Shown here one piece after another: positions 35,228 to 43,303 of a stretch of DNA of 64,000 nucleotides (position 1 is its first letter; the number at the start of each line of letters is the position of its first letter). Both the position numbers and the translations under genes were made by a program. This DNA comes from Calditrichia bacterium. Lineage in GTDB: Bacteria > Calditrichota > Calditrichia > RBG-13-44-9 > J075. The stretch spans positions 120,599 through 184,598 of the forward strand of contig JANQRS010000036.1 of NCBI GenBank assembly GCA_028284445.1. The letters are read 5' to 3'. The notes below the pieces were generated by a model that ran no database searches, was not told where the DNA came from, and worked only from the letters and a program-made list of their open reading frames with translations.

Positions 35228-36880
35228 TTGAGATACAACCCGCACATTAAGGTTTGCCTGCTGCTCATCGTTTGCTGCGCTCATACTGCTGTGTTGGGGT
35301 GGCAGACGAAAGCGAAAGGCTGGCAGCCGGCAATACTCGTCGAGGGCAATCCTGATCGGCCCTATCTGCCCGACTTTTCCTTCGCCGGTTATCACTGGGG
35401 TGAAAAAGAGCTGCCACAACATGCTACGACGCTACAGGCGGAAGAATTTGGCGTGGTAGCGAACGACGGAAAAGATGATAGTCAGGCTATTTTGGCAGCT
35501 GTTGCAGCGGCTCACAAGCAAGAAGGACGCGTGGTGCTGGAGCTGCCGCCCGGGCGGCTCATTCTGAAAAAGGTTCTGTCAATTGAGCGAAGTAATTTTG
35601 TACTACGCGGCGCAGGTGGTGTGGCGAAGGAAACTACCATTTTCTTGCCAATGCCCATGTCGGCTATGACCTTTCCGAAACCGATGGAGGAATTGCGGGA
35701 CTATCTTCTTGCAAATAAGAAACAGACAAAATCTGGTCAGCCGTTTTCACCATTCTCCTGGACCGGAGGAATCATTTGGGTGCGGGTGCCAGAAAATCGC
35801 GTTTACCCATATGACCCTGCTGCGGATCGCAAACCCACCCATGCTATTCCGGTAACCAATGGCAAACGCGGCGAATTTAAATTCCACGCTGTAGATAGTG
35901 ATGTAGTGAAGCCCGGGATGACATTTAAGCTCCTCTGGTACAATCGCCAGGGCAAGACCGGCAGCCTGTTGCAGCATCTCTATGGCGACTATACGCTCAA
36001 GATCGGATCCCGGCATTGGGAGAATCCTGAACGTCCTTTAATCGAACAGTTCGTAACGATTGTTGCTGTTGATGGTAACGAAATAACCATCAAGGAGCCA
36101 TTGCTTCACGACCTTCGCGGGGAATGGGGGACGGTGCTAAGCACTCTGCCTATGCTGCGCGAAGTAGGTATCGAAAATGTCCGGATCGAGTTTCCGGAGA
36201 CTGAGTATGTAGGTCACCATATCGAGGCAGGCCATAATGCCATTTACCTGACAAGCCTCTTGCACGGTTGGGTGCGCAATGTAGACGTGGTCAATGCTGA
36301 CAATGCCGTTCTCTCTGATAATGCTGCGTACGTCACCTTGGAGAATATTGAGATTGCCGGGCGCCACGGGCATTACGGTATTCATATTGGCAAGACGAAT
36401 CACATGCTCGCGCGAAAAATCAGGGTCGAAGCGGCGATGGAGCATTCCTTGAGCTTTAATAGCTATGCACGCGGCAGCGTGATTAGTGATGCGCTTGTTA
36501 CCCGGCAACCGACCCTCGACCAGCACTGCGGCAGTAACCACCAGAATCTCTTTGATAATATCCGAGTCAGTGGTATCACGCGAACTGATGATTTGTTCAA
36601 GCACGGCGGTGCCGGTTATTGGAAGCCAACCCACGGCTTGTATAATACCTTTTGGAATATTCAATTGGAATACGACCTCGCCGGGAAGAATGAACCGATG
36701 GTTGTCGTTGAAGTCGGCGGCATCGATGATGGTCCACAGGGTAGATTTATCGGTATGGTTGCTAACCTGCCGCTCAAGCTACATTACGGCCCGGATGCAT
36801 ACCAGGAAGGCACCAATCGCAAGGGGATTGCGATTCCTTCTTTATATGAATACCAGCTTCGGGCGCGGTTGAATGAGTAA
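35228..36880 (+). CDS. Pectin-lyase-fold protein of unassigned family, exported, no sorting domain
   Basis: Exported 550-residue protein with a signal peptide ending VLG. TTG 35228 has CTGGAG seven bases ahead. After PDFSFAGYHWGEKELP comes a pectate-lyase-superfamily start (EFGVVANDGKDDSQAI, VVLELPPGRLILKKVL, FVLRGAGG), then parallel beta-helix coils to the end. Conserved-looking polar clusters include GHHIEAGHNAIYL, GRHGHYGIHIGKTNH and DQHCGSNHQN. It has no T9SS domain and so may be periplasmic. It is related in outline to the gene at 32777, which does have one. Family not assigned; an alginate or mixed-uronan lyase is a reasonable hypothesis from context only. Confidence 0.8.
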   Translation: MRYNPHIKVCLLLIVCCAHTAVLGWQTKAKGWQPAILVEGNPDRPYLPDFSFAGYHWGEKELPQHATTLQAEEFGVVANDGKDDSQAILAAVAAAHKQEGRVVLELPPGRLILKKVLSIERSNFVLRGAGGVAKETTIFLPMPMSAMTFPKPMEELRDYLLANKKQTKSGQPFSPFSWTGGIIWVRVPENRVYPYDPAADRKPTHAIPVTNGKRGEFKFHAVDSDVVKPGMTFKLLWYNRQGKTGSLLQHLYGDYTLKIGSRHWENPERPLIEQFVTIVAVDGNEITIKEPLLHDLRGEWGTVLSTLPMLREVGIENVRIEFPETEYVGHHIEAGHNAIYLTSLLHGWVRNVDVVNADNAVLSDNAAYVTLENIEIAGRHGHYGIHIGKTNHMLARKIRVEAAMEHSLSFNSYARGSVISDALVTRQPTLDQHCGSNHQNLFDNIRVSGITRTDDLFKHGGAGYWKPTHGLYNTFWNIQLEYDLAGKNEPMVVVEVGGIDDGPQGRFIGMVANLPLKLHYGPDAYQEGTNRKGIAIPSLYEYQLRARLNE

Positions 36881-36892
36881 AAGACAATGAGT

Positions 36893-36955
36893 TAGACAGG
36901 ATTTACGGGATTGACAAGATAAAAACCTTTTGACACAGATTTACACAGATGAAAT
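36893..36955. repeat. Partial copy (one arm) of palindromic family A
   Basis: GACAGGATTTACGGGATTGA followed by AACCTTTTGACACAGATT and TACACAGATG matches the left half of the element at 7557. No complementary right half follows before the KDPG aldolase gene. Confidence 0.8.
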
Positions 36956-36985
36956 GCAGTAATCAGTGATAGTGAAAGGAATGAG

Positions 36986-37633
36986 ATGAATAGGTTTGAT
37001 TTGGTGCAGCGAGTGATTGAAGTTGGGGCCGTATCAGTGATCCGCATGGGCGATTCTGAGAAGTTGAAACGGGTTGTGGATGCGATATATGAAGGCGGAA
37101 TTCCGGCGATTGAGATTACTATGACGACGCCCAACGCCTTAAAGGTGATCGAGGAAATTGCTCGTACCAAGGGAGATATAATCAATATCGGCGTGGGGTC
37201 GGTGTTGGATGCGGAAACCGCGCGCATGGCGATTAATGCCGGGGCGCAATACATCATCTCGCCGATTTTCAAGAAGGAAATCATCGAAATGGGACATCGC
37301 TATAACTTGGCAGTCATGCCCGGCTGTTTTACGCCCACAGAGATTTTCGAAGCCCATGAACTGGGTGCAGATATCGTCAAAGTGTTTCCGGCAGATGCGG
37401 TGGGAATGTCATACTTCAAGGGAATTAAAGCGCCAATGCCGCATTTAAACCTGATGCCTACCGGTGGTGTGTCACTTGATAATGCTGGTGACTGGCTGCT
37501 GGCCGGCGCATGTGCTGTTGGCGTGGGCAGCGCCTTGCTCGACAAAAAAGCCATTGCCGAAGGCAACTTCAAACAGCTCACGGAAAATGCCCGGAGGCTG
37601 CTGCAGAGTATTGCTGAGGCGCGGAGTAAGTAG
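36986..37633 (+). CDS. eda: 2-keto-3-deoxy-6-phosphogluconate aldolase
   Basis: Class I aldolase that splits KDPG into pyruvate and glyceraldehyde-3-phosphate, the last step of uronate degradation. The 215 residues match the family. The Schiff-base lysine K132 lies in DIVKVFPAD, the glutamate in AIEITM corresponds to the proton-transfer residue, and GVGSVLD, MPGCFTPTE and PTGGV form the phosphate and substrate sites. It is followed by the KDG kinase gene after a family-B palindrome. Confidence 0.96.
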   Translation: MNRFDLVQRVIEVGAVSVIRMGDSEKLKRVVDAIYEGGIPAIEITMTTPNALKVIEEIARTKGDIINIGVGSVLDAETARMAINAGAQYIISPIFKKEIIEMGHRYNLAVMPGCFTPTEIFEAHELGADIVKVFPADAVGMSYFKGIKAPMPHLNLMPTGGVSLDNAGDWLLAGACAVGVGSALLDKKAIAEGNFKQLTENARRLLQSIAEARSK

Positions 37634-37653
37634 AGCCATGCTTTGCCTTGGTA

Positions 37654-37695
37654 ATCCCCCCTCAATCTCCCTCCGGGGGGAGATTGAGGGGGGAT
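37654..37695. repeat. Palindrome of family B
   Basis: ATCCCCCCTCAATCTCCC and its complement form a near-perfect hairpin with CTCCGGGGGG at the centre. It separates the KDPG aldolase and KDG kinase genes. Confidence 0.85.
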
Positions 37696-37778
37696 GCGAG
37701 ATGCAGAATAATGTGAATTGAAGATGCCAAACGTGGCAATACCACGTTTTATCGATATAAAACCATAGCATTGGAGAA

Positions 37779-38816
37779 ATGATGACACAGAAAGTAGTAA
37801 CCTTTGGTGAAATAATGCTCCGCCTGTCAACGCCCGGTTTTAGTCGCTTTGTCCAGGCTCAGAAATTTGACGTGACTTATGGCGGCGGCGAGGCAAACGT
37901 GGCGGTTGCCCTGTCCAATTATGGTTTGGACAGCTACTTTGTCAGCAAAATTCCTACTCATGAAATTGGACAGTCCGCGGTCAACCATCTGCGCAGATAT
38001 GGTGTTCACAGCGATTATATCGTTCGTGGCGGTGATCGCCTCGGTATCTACTTTCTTGAAACCGGGGCCAGCCAGCGTGCCTCCAAAGTGGTTTACGATC
38101 GCGCAAACTCCGCGGTGTCACAGATGCAGGCCGCTGAAGTTGATTGGGACAAAGTGATGGCGAATGTTCGCTGGTTTCACTGGACCGGTATTACACCGGC
38201 TCTTGGCGAAACCGCACAGGTGGCAGTGAAAGCGGCCTGTGAAGCAGCGCATAAAGCCGGCGCCACAATTAGTTGCGATCTGAATTTTCGCAAGAAGCTC
38301 TGGACGGAAAAGGAAGCGCAAGCAATTATGCAACCTTTGATGAAATACGTTGATGTTTGCATCGCCAACGAAGAAGACGCGGAAAAAAGCCTGGGCATGA
38401 CGGCAGGTGAAACTGACGTTGAAGGTGGGAAACTCGATGAGGCCGGCTACTTTCAATTGGCCAAGCGGCTAAAGAAAGAATACGATTTCGAGACGGTGGC
38501 CATAACCCTCCGTGAAAGCTTCAGTGCCTCAAGGAACGGCTGGAGTGCGCTGCTGCATGATGACAAAGACTGTGCTACACCATATCGCTCGCGTCGCTAC
38601 GAAATCCAATTGGTAGATCGTGTCGGTGGTGGGGATTCCTTTGCCAGCGGATTGATCTATGGTCTGCTTAGCAAGAACGATACACGTGAAGGGCTGGAGT
38701 TTGCCGTGGCGGCATCATGTTTGAAACAGACAATCCCCGGCGATTTTAACCTGGTATCAGTGGACGAAGTTGAAAAATTGGCTGCCGGTGGCGGGTCGGG
38801 AAGAGTGGAGCGCTAA
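37779..38816 (+). CDS. kdgK: 2-keto-3-deoxygluconate kinase (PfkB family)
   Basis: Phosphorylates 2-keto-3-deoxygluconate with ATP to give KDPG. It is a 345-residue ribokinase-fold protein. The substrate-side motif GGGEANVAVALSNYG and the ATP-side motif VGGGDSFASGL with catalytic D286 are clear; FLETGASQRASKVVYDR is typical of KDG kinases. GGAGA lies just before two consecutive ATG codons (37779 and 37782). It is the last gene before a strong terminator, so it appears to end the alginate locus. Confidence 0.94.
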   Translation: MMTQKVVTFGEIMLRLSTPGFSRFVQAQKFDVTYGGGEANVAVALSNYGLDSYFVSKIPTHEIGQSAVNHLRRYGVHSDYIVRGGDRLGIYFLETGASQRASKVVYDRANSAVSQMQAAEVDWDKVMANVRWFHWTGITPALGETAQVAVKAACEAAHKAGATISCDLNFRKKLWTEKEAQAIMQPLMKYVDVCIANEEDAEKSLGMTAGETDVEGGKLDEAGYFQLAKRLKKEYDFETVAITLRESFSASRNGWSALLHDDKDCATPYRSRRYEIQLVDRVGGGDSFASGLIYGLLSKNDTREGLEFAVAASCLKQTIPGDFNLVSVDEVEKLAAGGGSGRVER

Positions 38817-38898
38817 CCATAACTGAGAAATGTTACAATGATACAGAACTTTTCTCGAAAATAACCGAACTTTAAGCATCACCCCATATAACATCTTG

Positions 38899-38953
38899 CC
38901 CCGGCATTCATCGCTCATCAGTACTTGAATGCCGGGGTTTGTTTTGTTCTTTT
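38899..38953 (+). terminator. Intrinsic terminator closing the alginate locus
   Basis: CCCCGGCATTCA (38899-38910) pairs perfectly with TGAATGCCGGGG (38926-38937), 12 bp around a 15-base loop, followed at once by a T-rich run (TTTGTTTTGTTCTTTT). This is a textbook rho-independent terminator 82 bases after the KDG kinase stop. Confidence 0.93.
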
Positions 38954-38985
38954 CATCAATTCCCTCAAATTGCATATATTCCATC

Positions 38986-39630
38986 ATGAATATCACTGAA
39001 CGAATTTCTTTTTTAAAAGACGCGCCGCAGAAGGCAATTGATGCTTTTAATGAGAACGCGATTAGCCAGGTTGTGCCGTCTGGTGTTGATCTGGCGATGG
39101 AAGGCAGCGATTGTCAGCACTTCTTTGTCGTGCTGCGCGGCAGTATCCGCGTCTATATCATTGGCGAGAATGGCAGGGAAATTACCCTGTACCATGTTTC
39201 TCCCGATGAAAGCTGTGTATTAACAAGCTTCTGTTTGTTAAGTCAGACAACCTTCCCGGCTTATGCGACTGTCGAGGAAGAAACGGAGCTCGTGTTGATT
39301 CCGGCCATCCATTTCCGCGATTGGCTTGATCAGTTTGAACTATGGCGTGGCTATATGTTTTCTTCTTTGTCGATGCGTTTGCAGGCGATAATCAAAACAC
39401 TCGACAATGTGGTGTTTAAGCCGCTGGAAAATCGCATATGTGACTATCTGATCGATCGCTCACCGGCAGGCAATGGTAGCGTGAACATCACCCACGAACA
39501 GTTGGCCCGCGAAGTGGGTGCTTCCCGGGTTGCCGTCAGCCGAATACTCGAACAACTGGAACGCGACGGTGTTATTAAGCTTCAGCGCGGCAAGATTACT
39601 GTTGTAGATGAAGCGGGATTGCAAAGATAG
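38986..39630 (+). CDS. Crp/Fnr-family transcriptional regulator
   Basis: cNMP-binding-fold regulator (214 residues). The N-terminal beta-roll (about 20-120) contains FFVVLRGSIRVYIIGENGRE. A dimer helix follows, then a C-terminal winged helix-turn-helix (HEQLAREVGASRVAVSRILE). There is no N-terminal cysteine cluster, so it is not an iron-sulfur FNR; it is closer to regulators that use small molecules, nitric oxide or redox signals. ATG 38986 starts the conserved part; the open frame reaches upstream into the kdgK terminator, which argues for this start. It is followed by a small DUF2892 protein gene that may be a target. Confidence 0.9.
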   Translation: MNITERISFLKDAPQKAIDAFNENAISQVVPSGVDLAMEGSDCQHFFVVLRGSIRVYIIGENGREITLYHVSPDESCVLTSFCLLSQTTFPAYATVEEETELVLIPAIHFRDWLDQFELWRGYMFSSLSMRLQAIIKTLDNVVFKPLENRICDYLIDRSPAGNGSVNITHEQLAREVGASRVAVSRILEQLERDGVIKLQRGKITVVDEAGLQR

Positions 39631-39677
39631 ACATCCGGAAAAACCGGCTTTTTAGTAGCTTTTCGTCCAGTAAATTC

Positions 39678-39740
39678 CAAATTCCAACACTAAAAATTCC
39701 AAAAAGATACCTTATTTGTAATTTTTAGTGTTGGAATTTG
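39678..39740. repeat. Palindrome of family C
   Basis: The two 20-base arms (39678-39697 and 39721-39740) are perfect reverse complements and contain ATTCCAACACTAAAAAT. It lies after the Crp/Fnr gene. A related copy is at 49911-49986. Confidence 0.88.
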
Positions 39741-39832
39741 ATTATTACTCCTTTCCATTCTGTAACAAGACTACGGACAAAAACCATCCTCCTCTGCTAA
39801 TATGCCTCCGAACCTAAACTGGAGGTCTTAAT

Positions 39833-40030
39833 ATGAATTGCAATGTCGGTAGAACAGAAGCGACTGTTCGAATGTTTCTTGGGGCGCTGATGATAGGGCT
39901 CGGCGTGATTTTTCAAAGCTGGTGGGGAGCGATCGGGGTGATTCCTATCGCTACAGCATTTATCAAGTGGTGCCCTCTAAGCGCTCTGTTTGGCATCAGC
40001 ACCTGCGAAGAAAGTGCCGGAAAAGCGTAG
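39833..40030 (+). CDS. Small DUF2892 (YgaP-like transmembrane) protein
   Basis: A 65-residue membrane protein of the DUF2892 family. It has the characteristic opening MNCNVGRTEATVRMFLGALM, a glycine-rich hydrophobic hairpin of two membrane segments, and a C-terminal cysteine pair (KWCPLSALFGISTC). Related domains are fused to rhodanese in YgaP. Function is unknown; a link to sulfur or cyanide-type stress is suggested for relatives only. CTGGAGG precedes the ATG by nine bases. Proximity to a Crp/Fnr regulator could mean redox control. Confidence 0.88.
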   Translation: MNCNVGRTEATVRMFLGALMIGLGVIFQSWWGAIGVIPIATAFIKWCPLSALFGISTCEESAGKA

Positions 40031-40062
40031 GGTATTACGAATTAGGAACAAACTGTGAATTC

Positions 40063-40107
40063 GCACATCCCCCTGTATCCCCTTCGAAGGAGGAAGCAGG
40101 GGGATGT
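40063..40107. repeat. Palindrome of family B
   Basis: CACATCCCCCTGTATCCC and its imperfect complement with a CCTTCGAAGG core. It abuts a family-A half copy at 40105. Confidence 0.8.
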
Positions 40108-40156
40108 GTTTATCTGTGTTTATATTATGTCAATCCTTTTGATCCTGTCTAAAAGA
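40105..40156. repeat. Partial copy (right arm) of palindromic family A, overlapping a gene end
   Basis: TATCTGTGTTTATATTATGT followed by CAATCCTTTTGATCCTGTC matches the right half of the element at 7557. The stop codon of the minus-strand serine hydrolase (40149-40151) lies within it. Confidence 0.75.
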
Positions 40157-41408
40157 TCTCTTTGGCTCCTTTCATAAGCTCACTCCCCATCTGATGAAAT
40201 TCTGCCAATACCGCCAGGTTTGCCAAATCGGCATTCTGGGTCATGAATATCCCGATGCTCTTTGTTTGCCGATCAATAAAGAAGTAGGTGAGATAGGCAC
40301 CGGGCCAGGCGCAGTCACCACTATTCCCAAACACGGCGTCATTTGTTTGTACCCCAAATCCCAATCCGAAGCCATTGCAGAGCGGCGGCATGTTGGGGAT
40401 ATGCGGCAGCACGCCTGATGGCAGATTGTTCTTCATCATCATCTCGACGGTTTCTGCCTTAAGCAGCCGCCTGCCTTCAAGCTCTCCACCGTTAAGTAAC
40501 ATTTTGCAAAACCGCAAATAGTCGTTTGCTGTCGATACCAGACCACCAGCCCCACGCGAAATGTTGTCGCCATTCGCGTAAGGACTATTCTTGTCGCCGG
40601 CATCGAAGAGCGTCAGGTCGCGCCCATAAGCTGCGGCAAAGCGGGACAGCTTTTCCTGTGGAACCAGAAAGCCGGTATCACTCATATTAAGCGGATGGAA
40701 AATGTGATTCTGCAGGAAGGCATCAATTGGTTCACCGCTGGCAATTTCAATCACTCTTGCCAGCACATCTGTGCTGTAGCCATATGTCCAATGTTCGTTT
40801 GGATGATGTGCAAGTGGAAGGCTGGCAATAATATCGACGAGCGCCTTTAAGGATGTCGGGCGTTTTGTCTTAAGCACTTCGCCATAAACTTTTTCCGCTG
40901 GTGTGTTGCGAAACATGTTGTTGGCAATACCGCTGGTATGAGTTAGCAAGTTTAAGACAGTAATTGAACGCCTGGGCGTTTCGTAAGCTTCCTGGTTGTT
41001 GAGCACCTGCACTTTTGCAAAGGCCGGAACGTACTTCTCCACCGGATCGTCCAGTTTCAATTTCCCTTGCTCCACTAGCATCATCGCCGCTGCACTGACA
41101 ATCGGTTTTGTCATCGAGGCGATGCGGAAAATCGTCTTTTCCGACATCGGAATGTCCCCGGCGATATTCTGCTTACCATACACATCCGACCAGACGGCAT
41201 CACTTCTGGAAAGCAGCATTACCGTACCGGGGAGCAAACCGCTGTCAGTCTTTTTGTGAAAATGCTCGCTGAAGGCTTCAAAAGGGGAGGGGGGAGTTGA
41301 CTCTGACAGATTGGTGGGCGACAGCTCACCAACTGTTTGGGCCGCCAAGCCACTAATTAAAGCGAATATCAGTTGAACAACAATGATGCCGCTGGATAAA
41401 CGTCTCAT
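40149..41408 (-). CDS. Exported serine hydrolase, class C beta-lactamase-like family
   Basis: Serine hydrolase of the beta-lactamase/D-aminopeptidase/esterase EstB superfamily (419 residues). The signal peptide ends GLAAQ. The nucleophile motif SMTK (S-x-x-K) is present. The second motif is YGYSTD, which has the Tyr but a Thr where typical YSN has Asn. GAGGLVSTANDYLRF is typical of the esterase-like branch. An esterase or peptidase is more likely than an antibiotic-hydrolysing enzyme. The last codons overlap a dispersed repeat arm. It stands alone on the minus strand. Confidence 0.88.
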   Translation of the reverse strand: MRRLSSGIIVVQLIFALISGLAAQTVGELSPTNLSESTPPSPFEAFSEHFHKKTDSGLLPGTVMLLSRSDAVWSDVYGKQNIAGDIPMSEKTIFRIASMTKPIVSAAAMMLVEQGKLKLDDPVEKYVPAFAKVQVLNNQEAYETPRRSITVLNLLTHTSGIANNMFRNTPAEKVYGEVLKTKRPTSLKALVDIIASLPLAHHPNEHWTYGYSTDVLARVIEIASGEPIDAFLQNHIFHPLNMSDTGFLVPQEKLSRFAAAYGRDLTLFDAGDKNSPYANGDNISRGAGGLVSTANDYLRFCKMLLNGGELEGRRLLKAETVEMMMKNNLPSGVLPHIPNMPPLCNGFGLGFGVQTNDAVFGNSGDCAWPGAYLTYFFIDRQTKSIGIFMTQNADLANLAVLAEFHQMGSELMKGAKEIF

Positions 41409-41463
41409 ATCCTTTCCTTTCTATGTTAGTAAATACGATTGACCCCTTTAAGCCGAATCCTTT

Positions 41464-41509
41464 AACATCCCCCTGTGTCCCCCTTCGAAGGGGGATTTAG
41501 GGGGATGTT
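41464..41509. repeat. Palindrome of family B
   Basis: AACATCCCCCTGTGT and its complement enclose CCCCCTTCGAAGGGGG, almost identical to the copy at 25669. It lies between the divergent serine hydrolase and GlxA-type regulator genes, so it sits in their shared promoter region. Confidence 0.87.
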
Positions 41510-41606
41510 TAGAACAATTTACCTCTTGCACTAAAAAAGCGATATATGCTATATTGACAATGTTTGGGGGGTGATGTGCCAATATGCATTTTGCTTGAGG
41601 GTATGA

Positions 41607-42581
41607 ATGAAGAGAGTTGCCATCCTGATTCCGCGCGGTAACGTGATGCCTGCAGCGGTAGTCGGATCGTATCTATTGCTGACAGAGGTGAATGAGGTCC
41701 TGGAGAGGCAGGGGATGGCGCCTGCATTTGAGGTAGTGCTGGCTGGTCACCGTAAACGCCAGCAAATTCACAATGGGCCCTTCATGGTCAAGACCGACTG
41801 CCACTATCGCGATGCCGGGAAGCTGGACCTGATCATTCTACCAGGCTTCTGCAGCGACGTTCACGATCCGGTTGCCGGCAATATGCCGATCGTTGAGTGG
41901 ATGAAAGACCAGTATCTCTCCAACGGCAGCGAGTTGGCCAGCATGTGCACCGGGGCATTCCTGATTGCCGCTACCGGCCTGCTTGATGGCAAATCATGCA
42001 CCACACACTGGGCATTCAGCGAAATCTTCAGTCAGGCATTTCCGCAGGTGCAGCTATTGCCGGAGCACATCGTAACTGACGTCGAAGGGATTTACACGTC
42101 CGCCGGCGCTTATTCATCGCTGAATTTGATTTTGTATCTGATTGAAAAATATTGCGGTAAAGATCTGGCGGTATGGCTGTCCAAGGCTTATCAAATTGAC
42201 CTTGATCGGAATTCGCAACTGCCCTTCATCATTTTTAATCGCCAAAAGAATCACCATGATGATCCAGTTCTTGCAATTCAGTCATACATTGAGATGCACT
42301 ATGAGCAACCGCTGCAGGTGGGCGCACTGGCTGAAAGATTTAATCTGAGTCGACGCACAATGATTCGTCGCTTTAAGGAAGCGACCGGCAATACACCGAG
42401 TGAATACATTCAGCGTGTGCGTATCGAATCTGCCAAGCGCCTGTTGGAATCTACAGCAGATAGTATAGAAGCAATTATTGGCAAGTCCGGTTACAGCGAC
42501 GGCAAGACCTTCCGGCAGACATTTCGCAAGCACACCGGTTTTTCGCCAAGCGGCTATCGCAACAAATACCGGACGAGATAA
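41607..42581 (+). CDS. GlxA-type regulator (DJ-1/PfpI domain plus AraC helix-turn-helix)
   Basis: Transcriptional regulator of 324 residues. Residues 1-185 form a DJ-1/PfpI-like class I glutamine amidotransferase domain with the nucleophile-elbow segment ASMCTGAFLIAATGLLDG, kept as a sensor module in this family. Residues 215-320 are an AraC-type double helix-turn-helix (LAERFNLSRRTMIRRFKEAT and FSPSGYRNKY). TGAGGG precedes the ATG. The SGNH hydrolase gene begins 13 bases later, so it may be autoregulated together with this enzyme. Ligand unknown. Confidence 0.92.
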   Translation: MKRVAILIPRGNVMPAAVVGSYLLLTEVNEVLERQGMAPAFEVVLAGHRKRQQIHNGPFMVKTDCHYRDAGKLDLIILPGFCSDVHDPVAGNMPIVEWMKDQYLSNGSELASMCTGAFLIAATGLLDGKSCTTHWAFSEIFSQAFPQVQLLPEHIVTDVEGIYTSAGAYSSLNLILYLIEKYCGKDLAVWLSKAYQIDLDRNSQLPFIIFNRQKNHHDDPVLAIQSYIEMHYEQPLQVGALAERFNLSRRTMIRRFKEATGNTPSEYIQRVRIESAKRLLESTADSIEAIIGKSGYSDGKTFRQTFRKHTGFSPSGYRNKYRTR

Positions 42582-42594
42582 GGAGAGAGCTATC

Positions 42595-43266
42595 ATGTTT
42601 AGATTTATTGTCCTCATTGTCCTTATTTTGCAGATAGCCTCTGCTCAAGAAACCAGGGAGATGAAAACGAAAATGGATGAAACAGAAAAAGCGGAGACAA
42701 ATGCGGTACAAGTGGTCTTTATGGGGAACTCAATTACCGAAGGATGGTTGCAACTGAGCCCGGAATTTTGGACAGATAAACCGTATTTGAACAAAGGCAT
42801 CAGCGGTCAGGTTACCAGCGAGATGTTGCTTCGCTTTCGTAAAGACGTAATTGATGTGAGACCGAAGGTCGTTGTCATTCTGGCCGGGATCAACGATATT
42901 GCCCAGAACCGGGGATTTATTTCCATCCCGGATATTGCCGCCAATATCAAGGCGATGGCAGATCTCGCCATAGTGCATGAGATTACGGTCGTACTTTGCT
43001 CAGTGCTTCCGGCGAAGGATTTTCCCTGGCGACCAGGATTGGAGCCTGTTGATAAGGTGATCGAATTGAACCGCCTGATCAGCGCCTATGCCAAGCAAAA
43101 AGATTTCTTTTATGTCGACTACTATAGCGCAACCGTGGATGAAAATGGCGGTTTAAAAGTGCCGGAATATACGACAGCGGATGACCTCGTTCATCCCAAT
43201 CCGGCCGGCTATAAAGTAATGGAGTCCGTGTTGCAGCCTATCCTGAAAAAAGCACTCGGCAGATAA
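42595..43266 (+). CDS. Exported SGNH/GDSL-family esterase
   Basis: SGNH hydrolase of 223 residues, probably a carbohydrate esterase or acyl hydrolase. The signal peptide ends IASAQ. Block I is FMGNSITEGW with the nucleophile serine, block III is AGINDIAQN, and block V is DDLVHPNPAGY with the Asp/His pair. ATG 42595 follows AAGGAGAGAG at good spacing; the frame extends into the regulator gene, which is not a credible start. It is co-transcribed with the GlxA-type regulator. Acetyl-xylan or other acetylated glycans are plausible substrates. Confidence 0.9.
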   Translation: MFRFIVLIVLILQIASAQETREMKTKMDETEKAETNAVQVVFMGNSITEGWLQLSPEFWTDKPYLNKGISGQVTSEMLLRFRKDVIDVRPKVVVILAGINDIAQNRGFISIPDIAANIKAMADLAIVHEITVVLCSVLPAKDFPWRPGLEPVDKVIELNRLISAYAKQKDFFYVDYYSATVDENGGLKVPEYTTADDLVHPNPAGYKVMESVLQPILKKALGR

Positions 43267-43303
43267 TTGCCAATAGCACATGCTGTATCACCAGGCCTAT
43301 TTT

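Noticed and set aside
40149..41408. Antibiotic-resistance beta-lactamase
   Set aside because: The S-x-x-K motif is present, but the second motif is YST-like rather than YSN and the overall pattern fits the esterase/peptidase branch of the superfamily.
41607..42581. PfpI-type protease
   Set aside because: The DJ-1/PfpI domain is fused to an AraC helix-turn-helix, the architecture of GlxA-type regulators, where the domain acts as a sensor.
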